From UBA2336 sp965227265 (GTDB lineage: Bacteria; Bacteroidota; Bacteroidia; Cytophagales; Cyclobacteriaceae): a stretch of DNA of 64,000 bases. The stretch covers positions 1,736,001 through 1,800,000 of the forward strand of contig OZ245738.1 of the NCBI GenBank assembly GCA_965227265.1, written 5' to 3'. The position numbers and the translations under genes are program-made. The number at the start of each line of letters is the position of its first letter. Position 1 is the stretch's first letter. The notes under the pieces are model-generated. The model saw nothing but the letters and a program-made list of their open reading frames with translations, was not told the origin of the DNA and ran no database searches. Below, one piece after another: positions 53,149 through 61,701 of this stretch.

Positions 53149-53522
53149 GTGTTGCTGAACAGTTCATATATACCGAAGAGCTTTACAAACTGCCTTCCAG
53201 GACGATTGTATTGCTACCTGTAGCCTGGAATGAGCTACCAGAAGCAGAAGTGGTCCTGTTAGGTAAAATTCTTAGCGCTGCACGGCTATCGCTTGCGGGT
53301 GTGCAGATTGTGAACGTTAAAGAGACATCCTTAGACAAGCTCAAAGTCTTTAATCCTTCTCTTATAATATCTTTTGGAGTCCCTTTAACTTCCAAGCCTG
53401 AACTTTATCAGGCAAAAACTGAAGATAATATTACGATCATTCAGTCTGATCGGTTAAGCGACCTTGACGATTCACGGAAGAAAGATCTCTGGAACGTGCT
53501 TAAAAAATTACTCGGCAGCTAA
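53145..53522 (+). CDS. Unrecognised 125-residue protein coupled to the thioesterase
   Basis: Starts within the last codons of the thioesterase gene (4-base overlap), so it is translationally coupled. The sequence has a Rossmann-like alternation of strands and helices (RTIVLLPVAWNELPEAEVVLLGKILSAA, NPSLIISFGVPLTSKP, NITIIQSDRLSDL) and no signal or membrane segment. The size and layout would suit a small accessory subunit, but I do not recognise the family. Confidence 0.78.
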   Translation: MSVAEQFIYTEELYKLPSRTIVLLPVAWNELPEAEVVLLGKILSAARLSLAGVQIVNVKETSLDKLKVFNPSLIISFGVPLTSKPELYQAKTEDNITIIQSDRLSDLDDSRKKDLWNVLKKLLGS

Positions 53523-53886
53523 GCCAATTAATTCGTCATCGACAATCCAACTGACCGGATTTTTCTAAAATCCCAAAAAGCATTTTTGAGTAACTGAACT
53601 GTTCTTCTATACAGCTTCTTTACCTGTGTATTTAGCAATGCTGCCCGTCAAAACTTCATGATTTCTTTATGATATTTTAATCTAGTTCAGTTTAAAATTT
53701 ACCCATTATCACAAAAAATCAACATTATTTTATTCTGACAAGGTTGATTTTTACCCTATAACAATCGTTTTCGTTAATTTTTTATGGAATAAAGTTCAGT
53801 TTATACCCTATTTATCAGAATTTCATGAAAATTACTAAACACAACAAACACTCTATTCCAAACCACTAAACCCTAACTCAACAACT
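53523..53886. other. 364-base control region upstream of amtB
   Basis: There is no gene in this gap. The first 160 bases show nothing I can name. The AT-rich second half carries a repeated motif at 53684-53711 and 53793-53817, annotated separately. I could not find a good TTTG / TAnnTTTG promoter or a sigma-54 box. Confidence 0.7.
53684..53817 (+). promoter_or_regulatory. Direct repeats upstream of amtB, candidate nitrogen-control sites
   Basis: AGTTCAGTTTA occurs at 53684-53694 and 53793-53803, 109 bases apart. Each copy is followed by ACCC and then TTATCA (ending 53711 and 53817). A related TTTTTACCCTATAACA lies between them at 53747. The second copy ends about 70 bases before the amtB start. 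Activator sites are one possibility. Confidence 0.45.
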
Positions 53887-55215
53887 ATGAAAAAAGCTTT
53901 AATACCATTTATTCTCCTCATCGGTGTAAGCATCCTGGCGCTGTTCGTCCCGGCAGTTCCAGGTGGCATTATAACGGAAGGAATTAACTCAGGCGATACG
54001 GCATGGATGCTGGCAGCAGCTGCACTTGTGCTTTTAATGACACCTGGGTTAGCTTATTTCTACGGTGGCATGATTGACACCAAAAACATTATCTCTACCA
54101 TGCTTCAAAGCTTCATTGCGATGGGTGTGATCAGCGTAGTGTGGATTGTGGTAGGTTTCAGTCTTGCTTTTGGCACATCGCAAGGTGGATTCATTGGAGA
54201 CCCAACTACCTTCTTCATGTTTCAACACGTGTTGGACGGCAGCCCGTGGTCGTTAGCGCCAACTATTCCATTAGTGCTTTTCGCATTCTTTCAACTTAAG
54301 TTTGCGATCATCACACCTGCTCTTATTACCGGAACCTTTGCAGAAAGGATCAACTTCAAATCGTATATCATTTTCTTAGTGCTCTTCTCGTTGCTGATCT
54401 ACGCACCGCTCGCACACTGGACCTGGCACCCTGATGGATTCCTGTTTCAATGGGGCGTACTTGACTTTGCGGGCGGAACCGTTGTACACATGTCAGCCGG
54501 ATTCGCTGCACTTGCTGCTTCTATCTACTTAAGAAATAAAAATGAAGTTAAAACAGCCATCGCTCCGGCTAACGTACCGTTTGTTCTTTTAGGAACAGGC
54601 TTGCTGTGGTTCGGATGGTTTGGCTTTAATGCAGGAAGCGCGTTGGGTGCTGGCCCATTAGCTGCTTCGGCATTTGCTACAACGAATACAGCCTCTGCTG
54701 CCGCAGGTCTTTGTTGGGTTCTATTAGATGCCGTAAGAGGTAAAAAATTATCTGCCATCGGATTTTGTATCGGTGCGGTAGTTGGTCTTGTAGCCATTAC
54801 ACCAGCCGCTGGTTTTGTTACGATTCCTTCAAGCTTATTCATTGGAACGATTGCCGCACTTATCAGCAACATCGTAGTACACTGGAAAGCTAAAACTTCA
54901 CTGGAAGATACATTGGATGTTTTCCCTTGCCACGGTGTAGGTGGATTAGTTGGTATGATTATGACAGCTCTTTTAGCAACTCAAGCTGTGAACGGTGCAA
55001 ACACAACAGGCAATGGTCTTTTAATTGATGGCTCTACAACACTATTCTTTATTCACATGAAAGGATTGGTTGTTGTTGTTGCCTTCACCTTCATTGGTTC
55101 ACTGATCTTATTGAAAATTACGGATCTGATCTCACCGCTTAAGGTAAGCGATGAAGACAAAAAAATAGGCTCTGATTTCAGCCAGCACGGGGAAACGCTT
55201 TACCCGGCCAAGTAG
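53887..55215 (+). CDS. amtB: Ammonium transporter
   Basis: A 442-residue inner-membrane channel with a leading signal-like helix and 11 further segments. Family features: WMLAAAALVLLMTPGLAYFYGGM, FAERINFKSYIIF, the pore histidines in GGTVVHMSAGFAALAAS and FPCHGVGGLVGMI, and GLLWFGWFGFNAGSA. It moves ammonium into the cell when it is scarce. No PII (glnK) gene is adjacent, which is usual for many amtB loci; instead a porin and a glutamine synthetase follow on the same strand. Confidence 0.96.
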   Translation: MKKALIPFILLIGVSILALFVPAVPGGIITEGINSGDTAWMLAAAALVLLMTPGLAYFYGGMIDTKNIISTMLQSFIAMGVISVVWIVVGFSLAFGTSQGGFIGDPTTFFMFQHVLDGSPWSLAPTIPLVLFAFFQLKFAIITPALITGTFAERINFKSYIIFLVLFSLLIYAPLAHWTWHPDGFLFQWGVLDFAGGTVVHMSAGFAALAASIYLRNKNEVKTAIAPANVPFVLLGTGLLWFGWFGFNAGSALGAGPLAASAFATTNTASAAAGLCWVLLDAVRGKKLSAIGFCIGAVVGLVAITPAAGFVTIPSSLFIGTIAALISNIVVHWKAKTSLEDTLDVFPCHGVGGLVGMIMTALLATQAVNGANTTGNGLLIDGSTTLFFIHMKGLVVVVAFTFIGSLILLKITDLISPLKVSDEDKKIGSDFSQHGETLYPAK

Positions 55216-55232
55216 TCACACATCAACCAACC

Positions 55233-55262
55233 ATGAGGCTCGGTGTAATAGCCGGGTCTCAT
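55233..55262 (+). promoter_or_regulatory. Intercistronic hairpin between amtB and the porin gene
   Basis: ATGAGGCTCGG (55233-55243) pairs over 11 bases (two G-U) with CCGGGTCTCAT (55252-55262). It is followed by an A-run, not a T-run, so it is not a classic terminator; mRNA processing or 3'-end protection is possible. Confidence 0.6.
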
Positions 55263-55306
55263 TAAAAAACCAAACCAAACTTCTCACCTACCCAAAACCC
55301 TACCAC

Positions 55307-56521
55307 ATGAAAAAAAAATATGCTTACCTATTATTCATAATCAGCATGGTGTTAAGCACGGCTGCCATTGCTCAGGATACTCCAGCTCCTGTTGTCGAAG
55401 TGAAGGAAGAAGTAAAACCAACGTTTAGCTTAGCTGGATCCATTGATACGTACTTTCATACTTCATTAAAAACCACCAATGATGCTTATGGTACACATGG
55501 ACCAACAACTTCATTTGCCAATCTGAGAGGTTTTTCACTTGGCATGGCAAACCTTATTGCTTCGTATCAGGGAGAGAAAGTTGGCTTTGTTGCAGACTTG
55601 GTATTTGGTCCGCGGGGTTCAGATGCTGTTTTCAACTCGGGTGCGTATAAAAATTTGGGCGATGCATCAAGTGCTCAAATTGTAAACCAGCTTTATGCTT
55701 ACTATAAGCTATCTAATGTAGTAACCTTGAATATGGGACAATTCAATACGTTTTTAGGGTATGAAGTAATCTCTCCAACACTGAATGCGAACTACTCTAC
55801 GTCCTATCTATTTTCCAATGGACCTTTCAATCATACTGGTTTACGGGCCGACTTTGCTTTCAGTAACGGTGTAGTTGCAAAACTTGCCATTATGAATCCT
55901 ACAGACTTTTTAGAATTCAATCCTGTTGATACATATACATTCGGTGCGCAAATTGGAAAGACAGGAGATTTTGGAGGTGTTTGGCTGAACTTCCTCTATG
56001 GAGATCAGGATGGCACGTTGGATGAAGACGATTTTGAACTTGATGATGATGGCGCGTTGATAACATCCGCTGGTAGTCTTTTCCAGGTTGACTTAACAGC
56101 ATCCTGGGCAATAGGCGATGGGTTTTCATTAGGTGCTAACGCATCCTATCAATCCATAGCAGCAGGAGAAGCATTTACTGGTCCGGGTGAAGTTGAAGAT
56201 CTGGATGGAGACGCTACAACATTCATGGGTGTTGCATTGTATCCGAAGTTTACATTGTCAGATGCATTCTCGCTTGCAATCCGTGGTGAGTACTTTTCTG
56301 TAACAGGTGGTCATCCGCTCGCATCTCCAATTGGTGTGGATGCCGATGGTGACGGTAATGTAATTGCCGCTACGCTTTCCGGAAACTATAAAGTAGCAGG
56401 TCTTATGATTATTCCAGAAATCAGATTTGATAAAACATCAGAAGATGCTTTTACAGATGACGGTGGAGATGCTAAAGATGCTATTGCAACATTTACGTTG
56501 GCTGCAGTCTATAAATTCTAA
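55307..56521 (+). CDS. Outer-membrane porin, OmpL/BBP2-like
   Basis: A 404-residue protein with signal peptide (STAAIAQDTP) and a beta-barrel sequence: SLAGSIDTYFHTSLKTT, NLRGFSLGMANLIASYQGEKVGFVADLVFGPRG, VTLNMGQFNTFLGYEVISPTLN, ending in TLAAVYKF with a terminal Phe. The layout matches the putative beta-barrel porin-2 group. The position between amtB and glnA suggests passage of nitrogen compounds across the outer membrane under nitrogen limitation. This role is inferred from context. Confidence 0.87.
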   Translation: MKKKYAYLLFIISMVLSTAAIAQDTPAPVVEVKEEVKPTFSLAGSIDTYFHTSLKTTNDAYGTHGPTTSFANLRGFSLGMANLIASYQGEKVGFVADLVFGPRGSDAVFNSGAYKNLGDASSAQIVNQLYAYYKLSNVVTLNMGQFNTFLGYEVISPTLNANYSTSYLFSNGPFNHTGLRADFAFSNGVVAKLAIMNPTDFLEFNPVDTYTFGAQIGKTGDFGGVWLNFLYGDQDGTLDEDDFELDDDGALITSAGSLFQVDLTASWAIGDGFSLGANASYQSIAAGEAFTGPGEVEDLDGDATTFMGVALYPKFTLSDAFSLAIRGEYFSVTGGHPLASPIGVDADGDGNVIAATLSGNYKVAGLMIIPEIRFDKTSEDAFTDDGGDAKDAIATFTLAAVYKF

Positions 56522-56526
56522 TTCTC

Positions 56527-56558
56527 AATCCGGATAACGTTGATTCGTTGTCCGGATT
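56527..56558 (+). promoter_or_regulatory. Intercistronic hairpin between the porin gene and glnA
   Basis: AATCCGGATAACG (56527-56539) pairs over 13 bases with CGTTGTCCGGATT (56546-56558), one G-U pair, loop of 6. Again an A-run follows. Similar to the hairpin before the porin gene. Confidence 0.65.
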
Positions 56559-56593
56559 CTAAAAAAAACGATAACCAAAAAAATAATTAGTCT

Positions 56594-57628
56594 ATGTCGA
56601 AAACAAAACTTGAGTACATCTGGCTCGATGGATATAAACCAACACAGAGCCTTCGAAGTAAAACTAAAATCGTTCGTAACTTTGACGGAACATTGGAAGG
56701 ATGTCCGGAATGGTCGTTTGACGGAAGCTCAACCGAACAAGCACCCGGTGGATCATCTGATTGTTTATTAAAACCTGTTGCCCTCTTTCCAGACCCAGGT
56801 CGTAAAAATGCTTATCTCGTAATGACGGAAGTATTAAGTCCCAATGGATCACCGCATCCAACTAACGGCCGCGCTACCATTCAGGATGATGATAATGATT
56901 TCTGGTTTGGTTTTGAACAGGAATACTTTCTTTGGAATCCTGAAACCGACAAACCGTTAGGGTTTCCATCACAAGGATATCCTGCACCGCAAGGTCAATA
57001 CTATTGTTCCGTAGGCGCTAAGAATGCTTTCGGAAGGGATATTGTTGAAGAGCATCTTGATTTTTGTTTAGAAGCCGGTATCAATGTAGAAGGGATCAAT
57101 GCTGAAGTTGCTACAGGTCAATGGGAGTTCCAAGTATTTGCCAAAGGCGCTAAAGCTGCAGGCGATCAAGTTTGGATCGCGCGTTATCTTCTTGAACGCA
57201 CCGCTGAGAAATATGGTATTGCCATTAACTGGCATTGCAAACCATTGGGCACAACCGACTGGAACGGTTCAGGTATGCACGCTAACTTCTCAAACTCTTT
57301 ACTGAGAACCGCTGGATCAAAAGAAGTTTACGATACAGTTTGCCAGTCCTTCGCTCCTTTTGTAAAAGAACATATGGCCGTATATGGTGCTGACAATCAT
57401 TTACGTCTCACCGGCAAACATGAAACTCAATCCATTGATAAGTTTTCATATGGAGTTTCCGATCGCGGTGCTTCCATCCGCATTCCGATTGCCACAGTAG
57501 AAAGTGGTTGGAATGGCTGGCTGGAAGACAGAAGACCAAACTCTGCTGCTGACCCGTATAAAGTAGCCGCTCGAATCATTAAAACAGTAAAAACAGTGCC
57601 CGAATACGCAACTGTAAACGGACATTAA
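56594..57628 (+). CDS. glnA: Glutamine synthetase, short GSII type
   Basis: A 344-residue enzyme, the length of the eukaryote-like type II glutamine synthetase and much shorter than GSI (~470) or GSIII (~700). Features: EYIWLDGYKPTQSLRSKTK, WSFDGSSTEQAPGGSSDCLLKPV (beta-grasp), GFEQEYFLW (metal-binding Glu), NGSGMHANFS (glutamate/ATP site), and DNHLRLTGKHETQ...GVSDRGASIRIP. It makes glutamine from glutamate and ammonia, completing the amtB uptake route. A strong terminator follows the stop. Confidence 0.95.
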   Translation: MSKTKLEYIWLDGYKPTQSLRSKTKIVRNFDGTLEGCPEWSFDGSSTEQAPGGSSDCLLKPVALFPDPGRKNAYLVMTEVLSPNGSPHPTNGRATIQDDDNDFWFGFEQEYFLWNPETDKPLGFPSQGYPAPQGQYYCSVGAKNAFGRDIVEEHLDFCLEAGINVEGINAEVATGQWEFQVFAKGAKAAGDQVWIARYLLERTAEKYGIAINWHCKPLGTTDWNGSGMHANFSNSLLRTAGSKEVYDTVCQSFAPFVKEHMAVYGADNHLRLTGKHETQSIDKFSYGVSDRGASIRIPIATVESGWNGWLEDRRPNSAADPYKVAARIIKTVKTVPEYATVNGH

Positions 57629-57656
57629 AAAATAGTGCCAAGCGTTTTGTTGTTTG

Positions 57657-57690
57657 AAGGTCAGGCAGGGGTGCTTGACCTTTTTTTTTA
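57657..57690 (+). terminator. Rho-independent terminator after glnA
   Basis: AAGGTCAGGCA pairs with TGCTTGACCTT around GGGG (57668-57671), followed by a run of nine T. It ends the amtB-porin-glnA group. Confidence 0.9.
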
Positions 57691-57892
57691 TTAATAATCC
57701 TTCAGAATCATTCCATTCATAAAATTTAAGCAATCGTTTTTCGCTGATTTTCAGCGTTAAACCGTATTGTTCGCGCATTCGCGATTGGTTGAATTTTCGT
57801 TTCACATTTTTTTACCAATATTTGAAAAATTGGGGCAACCGAAATAAGCCTTAATTGAGTAGTAATTGTTTACTGCATTAATGTATTCAACT

Positions 57893-58207
57893 ATGAAAAA
57901 ACTAAGCTTGATTTTTCTAATCGTTGCTGCACCCTTCTTCTTACGTGCACAAGAATCAGCCAGCAACTTTCCGTATTGGACCATCTCAAAAGATGTTCAA
58001 CGCCTGGCTTATAGGACAACATTCTATGCTCCGTTAACCATTGAAGTGACAGATGTGTCTGCATTTGTTTCGAAAAATATCCATCGCAAAAGAAGAGTGA
58101 CTACAGGCAAAGTAGAACTGCCTGGATATCCAACCTGGACAATCTCCAAACCAGTTGCACGGCAAGCTGCTGAGCGCAGCACGAAGAAGCGAACGTCCAA
58201 GGATTAA
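57893..58207 (+). CDS. Small secreted protein with a twin WTISK motif
   Basis: The start at 57893 (MKKLSLIFLIVAAPFFLRAQ) gives 104 residues with a good signal peptide. The mature part has two related segments, PYWTISKDVQRLAY (27-40) and PTWTISKPVARQAA (81-94), separated by about 40 residues, and a strongly basic tail (RSTKKRTSKD). No family is recognised. It stands alone between the glnA terminator and hppA. Confidence 0.7.
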   Translation: MKKLSLIFLIVAAPFFLRAQESASNFPYWTISKDVQRLAYRTTFYAPLTIEVTDVSAFVSKNIHRKRRVTTGKVELPGYPTWTISKPVARQAAERSTKKRTSKD

Positions 58208-58273
58208 TTCTCGCCTCCTTGCAATCGTTTTTTTAGAGCATTCCGGCACCTTAATCCGGCAAAATCATCACGT

Positions 58274-58304
58274 TTTGCACCTTTCGAGGCTTATTCTATC
58301 TTTG
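58274..58304 (+). promoter_or_regulatory. Predicted promoter of hppA
   Basis: TTTG (58274-58277), 19 bases, then TATCTTTG (58297-58304): an exact fit to the Bacteroidota consensus. It lies 63 bases before the ATG, leaving a leader that contains a short TCCG/CGGA hairpin. Confidence 0.7.
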
Positions 58305-58367
58305 CGGTTCTAAAAAAAGTCCATCCGGCTTAAATCGGACGGTTTATCTGTTAACCATAGTTAAAAA

Positions 58368-60572
58368 ATGAATAGTATTCTTTATCTGATTCCAGCGTTA
58401 GGAGTTTTTGGATTGATTGTAATGGCCATTAAGTCGGCCTGGGTGAATAAACAAGATGCAGGCGATGCTAAGATGCAGGAACTTGCAGGGTACATTGCCG
58501 ATGGCGCAATGGCCTTCCTCAAAGCTGAGTGGAAAGTACTCAGCATTTTTGTTGTCTTCGCTGCAGCGCTTCTCGCCTACTCCGGCACAATCCATGAAAT
58601 TGATGGTCGCGCGATTCATTCAAGCTGGATCATTTCAATTGCATTTATAATTGGAGCTGTGTTCTCCGCTACTGCAGGATATATAGGTATGAAGGTGGCC
58701 ACAAAAGCCAATGTTCGTACAACTCAAGCTGCCCGTACAAGCTTAAAGCAAGCCTTAAAAGTATCTTTTACAGGTGGAACTGTAATGGGCCTTGGTGTTG
58801 CCGGATTAGCTGTACTAGGATTGGGCGGATTGTTCATCGTATTCCTGGCGATCTTCGCTGACCTTGGTGCAGACACCGTTAAAACAGCTATTGAAGTATT
58901 AACCGGTTTCTCTTTAGGAGCTGAATCAATTGCATTATTCGCCCGAGTTGGTGGTGGTATCTATACAAAAGCGGCTGACGTTGGCGCTGACCTTGTTGGA
59001 AAAGTTGAAGCTGGTATTCCTGAAGATGATGTTCGTAACCCTGCTACCATTGCCGATAACGTTGGTGATAACGTAGGTGATGTTGCCGGTATGGGAGCCG
59101 ATCTTTTCGGATCGTATGTGGCAACAATCCTTGCTACCATGGTATTAGGTCAGGAAATTGTAGTAACGGATAATTTTGGCGGCATGTCCCCTATCCTGTT
59201 ACCAATGGTAATCTGCGGTTTGGGAATTCTCTTCTCAATTGTTGGAACTTGGTTCGTTACTATTAAAGATGAGAAATCAAACGTTCAGCAAGCCTTGAAT
59301 CTTGGTAACTGGTCATCCGTTATCTTAACCGTAATCGCGTCATACTTTATTGTAGACTGGATGCTTCCTGAAACATTAAGCTTACGCGGATACGAATTTT
59401 CTAGCATCAATGTATTCTGGGCAATCGTGGTTGGATCTGTTGTAGGTGCTATCATGAGCATTGTAACGGAATACTACACCGCAATGGGTAAACCTCCTGT
59501 TCTATCGATCATTCAACAATCTTCTACCGGTCACGCAACGAATATCATTGCAGGTCTTTCAGTCGGAATGAAATCTACTGTCATTCCAATGATCACACTC
59601 GCTGCCGGTATTATGGCATCTTACTATTTCGCTGGACTTTATGGTGTAGCAATCGCTGCAGCTGGAATGATGGCCACAACTGCTATGCAATTAGCGATCG
59701 ATGCCTTTGGTCCGATTGCCGATAACGCAGGTGGTATCGCTGAAATGAGCCAACTCCCTCCGGAAGTTCGTGAGCGTACAGACAATTTGGATGCAGTGGG
59801 TAATACAACTGCTGCAACCGGAAAAGGTTTTGCAATTGCTTCTGCTGCATTGACTTCATTAGCGCTCTTCGCAGCGTTCGTAGGTATCGCAGGTATTAGC
59901 GCAATTGATATTTACAAAGCTCCAGTACTTGCAGGTTTGTTTGTTGGAGGTATGATTCCTTTTGTATTCTCTGCATTATGTATTCAAGCAGTTGGTAAAG
60001 CAGCGATGGATATGGTACAGGAAGTTCGCAGACAGTTCCGCGAAATTCCGGGCATCATGGAATACAAAGCAAAGCCAGAGTATGAGAAATGCGTAGCGAT
60101 CTCAACACAAGCATCTATTCGTGAAATGTTAATGCCAGGTGCGATCGCGTTGATCACTCCAGTGGTTGTCGGATTTATTTTCGGACCTGAAGTATTGGGT
60201 GGTTTATTAGCGGGTGTAACAGTATCGGGTGTGTTGATGGGTATCTTCCAATCCAATGCCGGTGGTGCATGGGATAACGCTAAAAAGTCTTTTGAAAAAG
60301 GTGTGTTGATTAATGGTGAGATGTATTACAAAAAATCTGAGCCGCACAAAGCTTCTGTAACGGGTGATACAGTGGGTGATCCGTTTAAAGATACTTCCGG
60401 ACCTTCTATGAACATCCTTATCAAGCTGATGAGTATTGTGTCATTGGTTATTGCTCCTTACATTTATCAGGGACCAAACTCGACAACTAAAATTCAAGAA
60501 GTGAAACCTAAGGTCGAAGTAGTAAAGGCTGAAGACGTTACTGCTAAAAAGGCAGTTGAGGTTAGGTTATAA
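58368..60572 (+). CDS. hppA: Membrane-bound ion-translocating pyrophosphatase, K+-dependent type
   Basis: A 734-residue inner-membrane protein with about 16 hydrophobic segments. It couples hydrolysis of pyrophosphate to H+ or Na+ export. Catalytic motifs: GADLVGKVEAGIPEDDVRNPATIADNVGDNVGDVAG (substrate and Mg binding), EYYTAMGKPPV, AIDAFGPIADNAGGIAEMS, and GGAWDNAKKSFEKG. VGNTTAATGKG carries Ala where K+-independent enzymes have Lys, so potassium dependence is expected. H+ or Na+ specificity cannot be settled by eye. Confidence 0.96.
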   Translation: MNSILYLIPALGVFGLIVMAIKSAWVNKQDAGDAKMQELAGYIADGAMAFLKAEWKVLSIFVVFAAALLAYSGTIHEIDGRAIHSSWIISIAFIIGAVFSATAGYIGMKVATKANVRTTQAARTSLKQALKVSFTGGTVMGLGVAGLAVLGLGGLFIVFLAIFADLGADTVKTAIEVLTGFSLGAESIALFARVGGGIYTKAADVGADLVGKVEAGIPEDDVRNPATIADNVGDNVGDVAGMGADLFGSYVATILATMVLGQEIVVTDNFGGMSPILLPMVICGLGILFSIVGTWFVTIKDEKSNVQQALNLGNWSSVILTVIASYFIVDWMLPETLSLRGYEFSSINVFWAIVVGSVVGAIMSIVTEYYTAMGKPPVLSIIQQSSTGHATNIIAGLSVGMKSTVIPMITLAAGIMASYYFAGLYGVAIAAAGMMATTAMQLAIDAFGPIADNAGGIAEMSQLPPEVRERTDNLDAVGNTTAATGKGFAIASAALTSLALFAAFVGIAGISAIDIYKAPVLAGLFVGGMIPFVFSALCIQAVGKAAMDMVQEVRRQFREIPGIMEYKAKPEYEKCVAISTQASIREMLMPGAIALITPVVVGFIFGPEVLGGLLAGVTVSGVLMGIFQSNAGGAWDNAKKSFEKGVLINGEMYYKKSEPHKASVTGDTVGDPFKDTSGPSMNILIKLMSIVSLVIAPYIYQGPNSTTKIQEVKPKVEVVKAEDVTAKKAVEVRL

Positions 60573-60594
60573 TTAACAGCATCAAGAAATATAA

Positions 60595-60630
60595 AAAAGC
60601 CTCGGGAAACCGGGGCTTTTCTTATTTTTA
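60595..60630 (+). terminator. Rho-independent terminator after hppA
   Basis: AAAAGCCTCGG (60595-60605) and CCGGGGCTTTT (60610-60620) form an 11-base stem with a GAAA tetraloop, then CTTATTTTTA. Confidence 0.88.
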
Positions 60631-60633
60631 GCT

Positions 60634-61059
60634 ATGAAACTTCTGGTTGCACCCTTCCTGTTGTTGGCTTTAACTGCATCGGCACAATCTGAAATAACCG
60701 GTCAATGGAAAACAATCGATGATGATACCGGCCGCGAAACATCCATCGTTGAGATCTTCGAACGGAACAATAAAATGTATGGAAAAATCGTAAAGATTTT
60801 CCCTGGACCGAAAGATCAAAAAGATCCCGTGTGCGAAAAATGTGACAAAGACGATCCGCGTTACGGGAAAAAAGTGATGGGCATGGAAATAATTCTGAAT
60901 TTGAAAAAAGACGGAGACGAATATTCGGACGGCACAGTACTCGATCCTAAAAACGGTAAAGTATATGATTGCAAAGCCTGGATTGAAGGGTCAGACCTTA
61001 AAATCAGGGGGTATTTGGGGCCATTTTTTCGTACTCAAACATGGAAAAAAGTACATTGA
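60634..61059 (+). CDS. DUF2147-family secreted protein
   Basis: A 141-residue protein with signal peptide (LLALTASAQS). The DUF2147 domain follows directly: ITGQWKTIDDDTGRETSIVEIFERNNKMYGKIVKIF, a CEKCDKDDPRYGKKVMGMEII segment and RGYLGPFFRTQTWKKV at the end, the usual layout for this small beta-rich periplasmic family. CxxC at 64-67 could bind a metal or form a disulfide. Function is not established. Confidence 0.92.
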   Translation: MKLLVAPFLLLALTASAQSEITGQWKTIDDDTGRETSIVEIFERNNKMYGKIVKIFPGPKDQKDPVCEKCDKDDPRYGKKVMGMEIILNLKKDGDEYSDGTVLDPKNGKVYDCKAWIEGSDLKIRGYLGPFFRTQTWKKVH

Positions 61060-61100
61060 ACTTACATTGATTATATTTCACCGATAAAATCTTAAACAAT

Positions 61101-61120
61101 GGTGACCTAATAAGGTTACC
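61101..61120 (+). promoter_or_regulatory. Hairpin in the leader of the sigma factor gene
   Basis: GGTGACC pairs with GGTTACC (one G-U) around TAATAA, 14 bases before the ATG at 61134. It could influence translation; no T-run follows. Confidence 0.4.
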
Positions 61121-61133
61121 AATAGAAAGTTAA

Positions 61134-61697
61134 ATGGTATCAAAGTCGAGCTCAACAATGACGGAACAAGAGATTTTTGAACGCATCTGCAAAGGTGATG
61201 AGAAGACGCTCGAATTCCTCTACAAAAAATATTACCGGATGATGACTAAAATGGTCATTACCAACAGCGGAACCGAAGACGAGGCCCGTGATATTTACCA
61301 GGATGCGCTCATCGTTTTTTGGCAGAAGGCAACTTCCGGGAAACTGGTGATGACCTCAAAAATCAGCACCTACATTTACAGTATCTGTCAGAATTTATGG
61401 CGAAAAGAACTGGACCGGAAGAAGCGATTGTCGAACGAAGAAAAAGACATCGCGGTTGTGCTGGATACAGATTCGGAAGAGCGTAACAGAATTGTAGCCA
61501 AGTGCATAGACCAACTTGGCGAAACCTGTAAAAAGGTTTTGATGTATTATTACTTTGAAGAAATGTCGATGCAGGACATAGCCGATAAACTCGGCTTCGC
61601 GAATACGGACACTGCTAAGACGAAGAAATATAAGTGCAAGAAGAAATTGGACGACTTAGTAAAAGCTCAGTACTCTGAGCATGATTTTTTAGATTAA
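61134..61697 (+). CDS. ECF-type RNA polymerase sigma factor
   Basis: A 187-residue sigma-70 family protein of the extracytoplasmic function group. Region 2: ICKGDEKTLEFLYKKYYRMMTKMV and EDEARDIYQDALIVFWQKA. Region 4: LGETCKKVLMYYYFEEMSMQDIADKLGFANTDTAKTKKYKCKKKL, a helix-turn-helix. A second ATG 24 bases downstream (MTEQEIFERI) is an alternative start. The next gene begins 4 bases after the stop and encodes a single-pass membrane protein, the usual place for an anti-sigma factor. Confidence 0.93.
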   Translation: MVSKSSSTMTEQEIFERICKGDEKTLEFLYKKYYRMMTKMVITNSGTEDEARDIYQDALIVFWQKATSGKLVMTSKISTYIYSICQNLWRKELDRKKRLSNEEKDIAVVLDTDSEERNRIVAKCIDQLGETCKKVLMYYYFEEMSMQDIADKLGFANTDTAKTKKYKCKKKLDDLVKAQYSEHDFLD

Positions 61698-61701
61698 CAA
61701 C

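Noticed and set aside
53762..53775. AAnCGnTT core upstream of amtB as a third LacI-type site
   Set aside because: Only the six-base core fits, flanks are not palindromic, and such a core is expected by chance many times in 64 kb.
57446..57805. 119-codon minus-strand frame opposite glnA
   Set aside because: It runs across the glnA terminator and antisense to a well conserved gene; no family features.
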